DNA of 64,000 nt. It comes from Chryseobacterium nakagawai. Its GTDB lineage: Bacteria; Bacteroidota; Bacteroidia; Flavobacteriales; Weeksellaceae. The stretch lies in NCBI RefSeq assembly GCF_900637665.1, contig NZ_LR134386.1:1852501-1916500 (forward strand), given 5' to 3'. Position numbers and translations under genes: made by a program. Shown piece by piece: positions 63,088 to 64,000 of this stretch. The notes beneath the pieces were generated by a model, which worked only from the letters and a program-made list of their open reading frames with translations, ran no database searches and was not told the DNA's origin. The stretch's first letter is position 1; every line of letters begins with the position of its first letter.

Positions 63088-64000
63088 TTAGAAAATTAAA
63101 AGATTGATATCGTGGTACGTAAGTCCGAAACGGTCACAGATGATCTTTTTGGTATGTCTTCCCTTGTACATATATAAGCTCTGCTTCATTTCATTTTTTC
63201 GGATCAGCATGTTTTCAAAGCCGCCCTCTTCGTCATAATTTAAAATATAGGAAAGGAAGAAGTTGGAGATAGCCTTTGTAGTGGTTCTTGGCATTCTTGA
63301 AGTAAGGTTCGGAAGGCCGCAATGGATAACTCCGTGTTTGATAATATAAGGATCTTCCATGGTGGTAAGTTCAGAGGTTTCAATAACCTTACCGTTGTCT
63401 ATCGTAATATCGATGATAACACTGCCTTTTTTCATTTTCATGACCATATCTTCAGTCACAATAGGGGTCATATTCAATCTTGGGAGAGCTCCAATAACAA
63501 CATCAGCACGTCTTAAACTTTTGCTGAGTTCTTTAGGATCGATGATGGAAGTCGGTACACGACTATCTACCATCGTATGAAGTCTTCTTAGCTTTGATAA
63601 TGAGTTGTCGAATACTTTAACACTTGCTCCCAAACCAATGGCTGCTTTTGTCGCAAATTCACCTACAATTCCGGCTCCCAGAATAACTACTTCAGCAGGT
63701 CTTACTCCTGTAATTCCTCCAAGCATTAATCCATTGGACAGAGCTAATAATTCTGAGGCATATAAAATAGAAACGGTTCCTGCAATTTCACCGATTAATC
63801 TCACCAAGGCCAATTGCTTATATTCATCTACGATAAATTCAAAAGCAATCGCATTGATCTTTTTCTCTGCAAGCTTAAGGAAATAATCTTTGTCTCGAAG
63901 GTTGATCTGTAGTGCTGAAACCATATAAGTATTAGGTTTCATGTAATCAATCTCATCCAGGGTCGGAGGGTTGATTTTCAGGATCAGATCCTGACCGAAT
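63088..64000 (-). CDS. ald: Alanine dehydrogenase-like enzyme (C-terminal part; runs off window)
   Basis: The frame is open to the window edge (FGQDLILKINPPTLDEIDYM before the Met at 63942), so this is the C-terminal part of a longer gene. Ald/transhydrogenase-like signatures: ALSNGLMLGGITGVRPAEVVILGAGIVGEFATKAAIGLGASVKVFD (NAD-binding Rossmann motif), ADVVIGALPR and KKGSVIIDITIDNG. It converts alanine to pyruvate and ammonia with NAD. Co-transcribed with the 123-aa gene and possibly the LytTR pair. The N-terminal substrate domain is outside the window. Confidence 0.88.
   Translation of the reverse strand, partial: FGQDLILKINPPTLDEIDYMKPNTYMVSALQINLRDKDYFLKLAEKKINAIAFEFIVDEYKQLALVRLIGEIAGTVSILYASELLALSNGLMLGGITGVRPAEVVILGAGIVGEFATKAAIGLGASVKVFDNSLSKLRRLHTMVDSRVPTSIIDPKELSKSLRRADVVIGALPRLNMTPIVTEDMVMKMKKGSVIIDITIDNGKVIETSELTTMEDPYIIKHGVIHCGLPNLTSRMPRTTTKAISNFFLSYILNYDEEGGFENMLIRKNEMKQSLYMYKGRHTKKIICDRFGLTYHDINLLIF

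Overview
The window is AT-rich and follows Bacteroidota conventions: no Shine-Dalgarno pattern, -7 promoter boxes of the TAnnTTTG type (for example at 7641-7648, 10595-10602 and 46274-46281), and lineage markers such as DUF1501/DUF1800 pairs, OMP_b-brl type TonB-linked barrels, LysM/DUF4280 modules of the Bacteroidota type VI secretion system, and MKNLKKISRE..INGG leader peptides. Taken together it looks like a Chryseobacterium or close Weeksellaceae relative (inference from gene content; no database search was possible).

Layout. 1-5 kb: a conserved protein of unknown role, a GAF-type free methionine sulfoxide reductase, a cupin, a BtuF-like binding protein and MgtE. 3.4-6.7 kb: eight tiny genes for double-glycine-leader peptides. 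Seven are tandem paralogues with a six-cysteine C-C-CC-C-C framework like cystine-knot (knottin) peptides, in three transcription units with nearly identical upstream blocks. 7-13 kb: rpsO, a DUF4260 protein, a sugar MFS transporter and pnp with an unusual repetitive tail. 13-20 kb: a TonB-type barrel with a MarR regulator, a TfoX-like protein, and a MORN/WG repeat pair. 20-23.4 kb: a four-gene cassette of two pol-beta-type nucleotidyltransferases, an ATP-grasp protein and an unknown. 23.6-26 kb: cobT-cobS-cobC.

26-31.6 kb: an RNA-repair-like locus. A divergent rtcB is followed by a 479-nt non-coding stretch and a 584-aa protein of unknown family. The non-coding stretch holds a tRNA-like RNA whose anticodon arm is replaced by a hairpin insert, then three tandem hairpins with compensatory base changes, each followed by a T-run. 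A HopJ-family gene and a WYL-domain regulator diverge from rtcB. This locus is my main candidate for an undescribed system.

31.6-48 kb: DUF1501/DUF1800 pair, an outer-membrane barrel, glucokinase, two YceI genes, a hydrolase, amt, a Crp-like regulator with an azoreductase, sdaA, a serine hydrolase operon with a DUF2089 regulator, and tyrA. 48-56.5 kb: a type VI effector module (LysM protein, LysM-DUF4280 spike-tip protein, 1018-aa PG-binding/M15/GH19 effector) followed by lipoproteins that are plausible periplasmic immunity proteins, including one decayed copy. 56.7-64 kb: hypothetical proteins, a cation/proton antiporter, a LytTR two-component pair, and the 3' part of ald running off the edge.

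Several intergenic gaps carry degenerate copies of a common repeat, and hairpin terminators separate most units.
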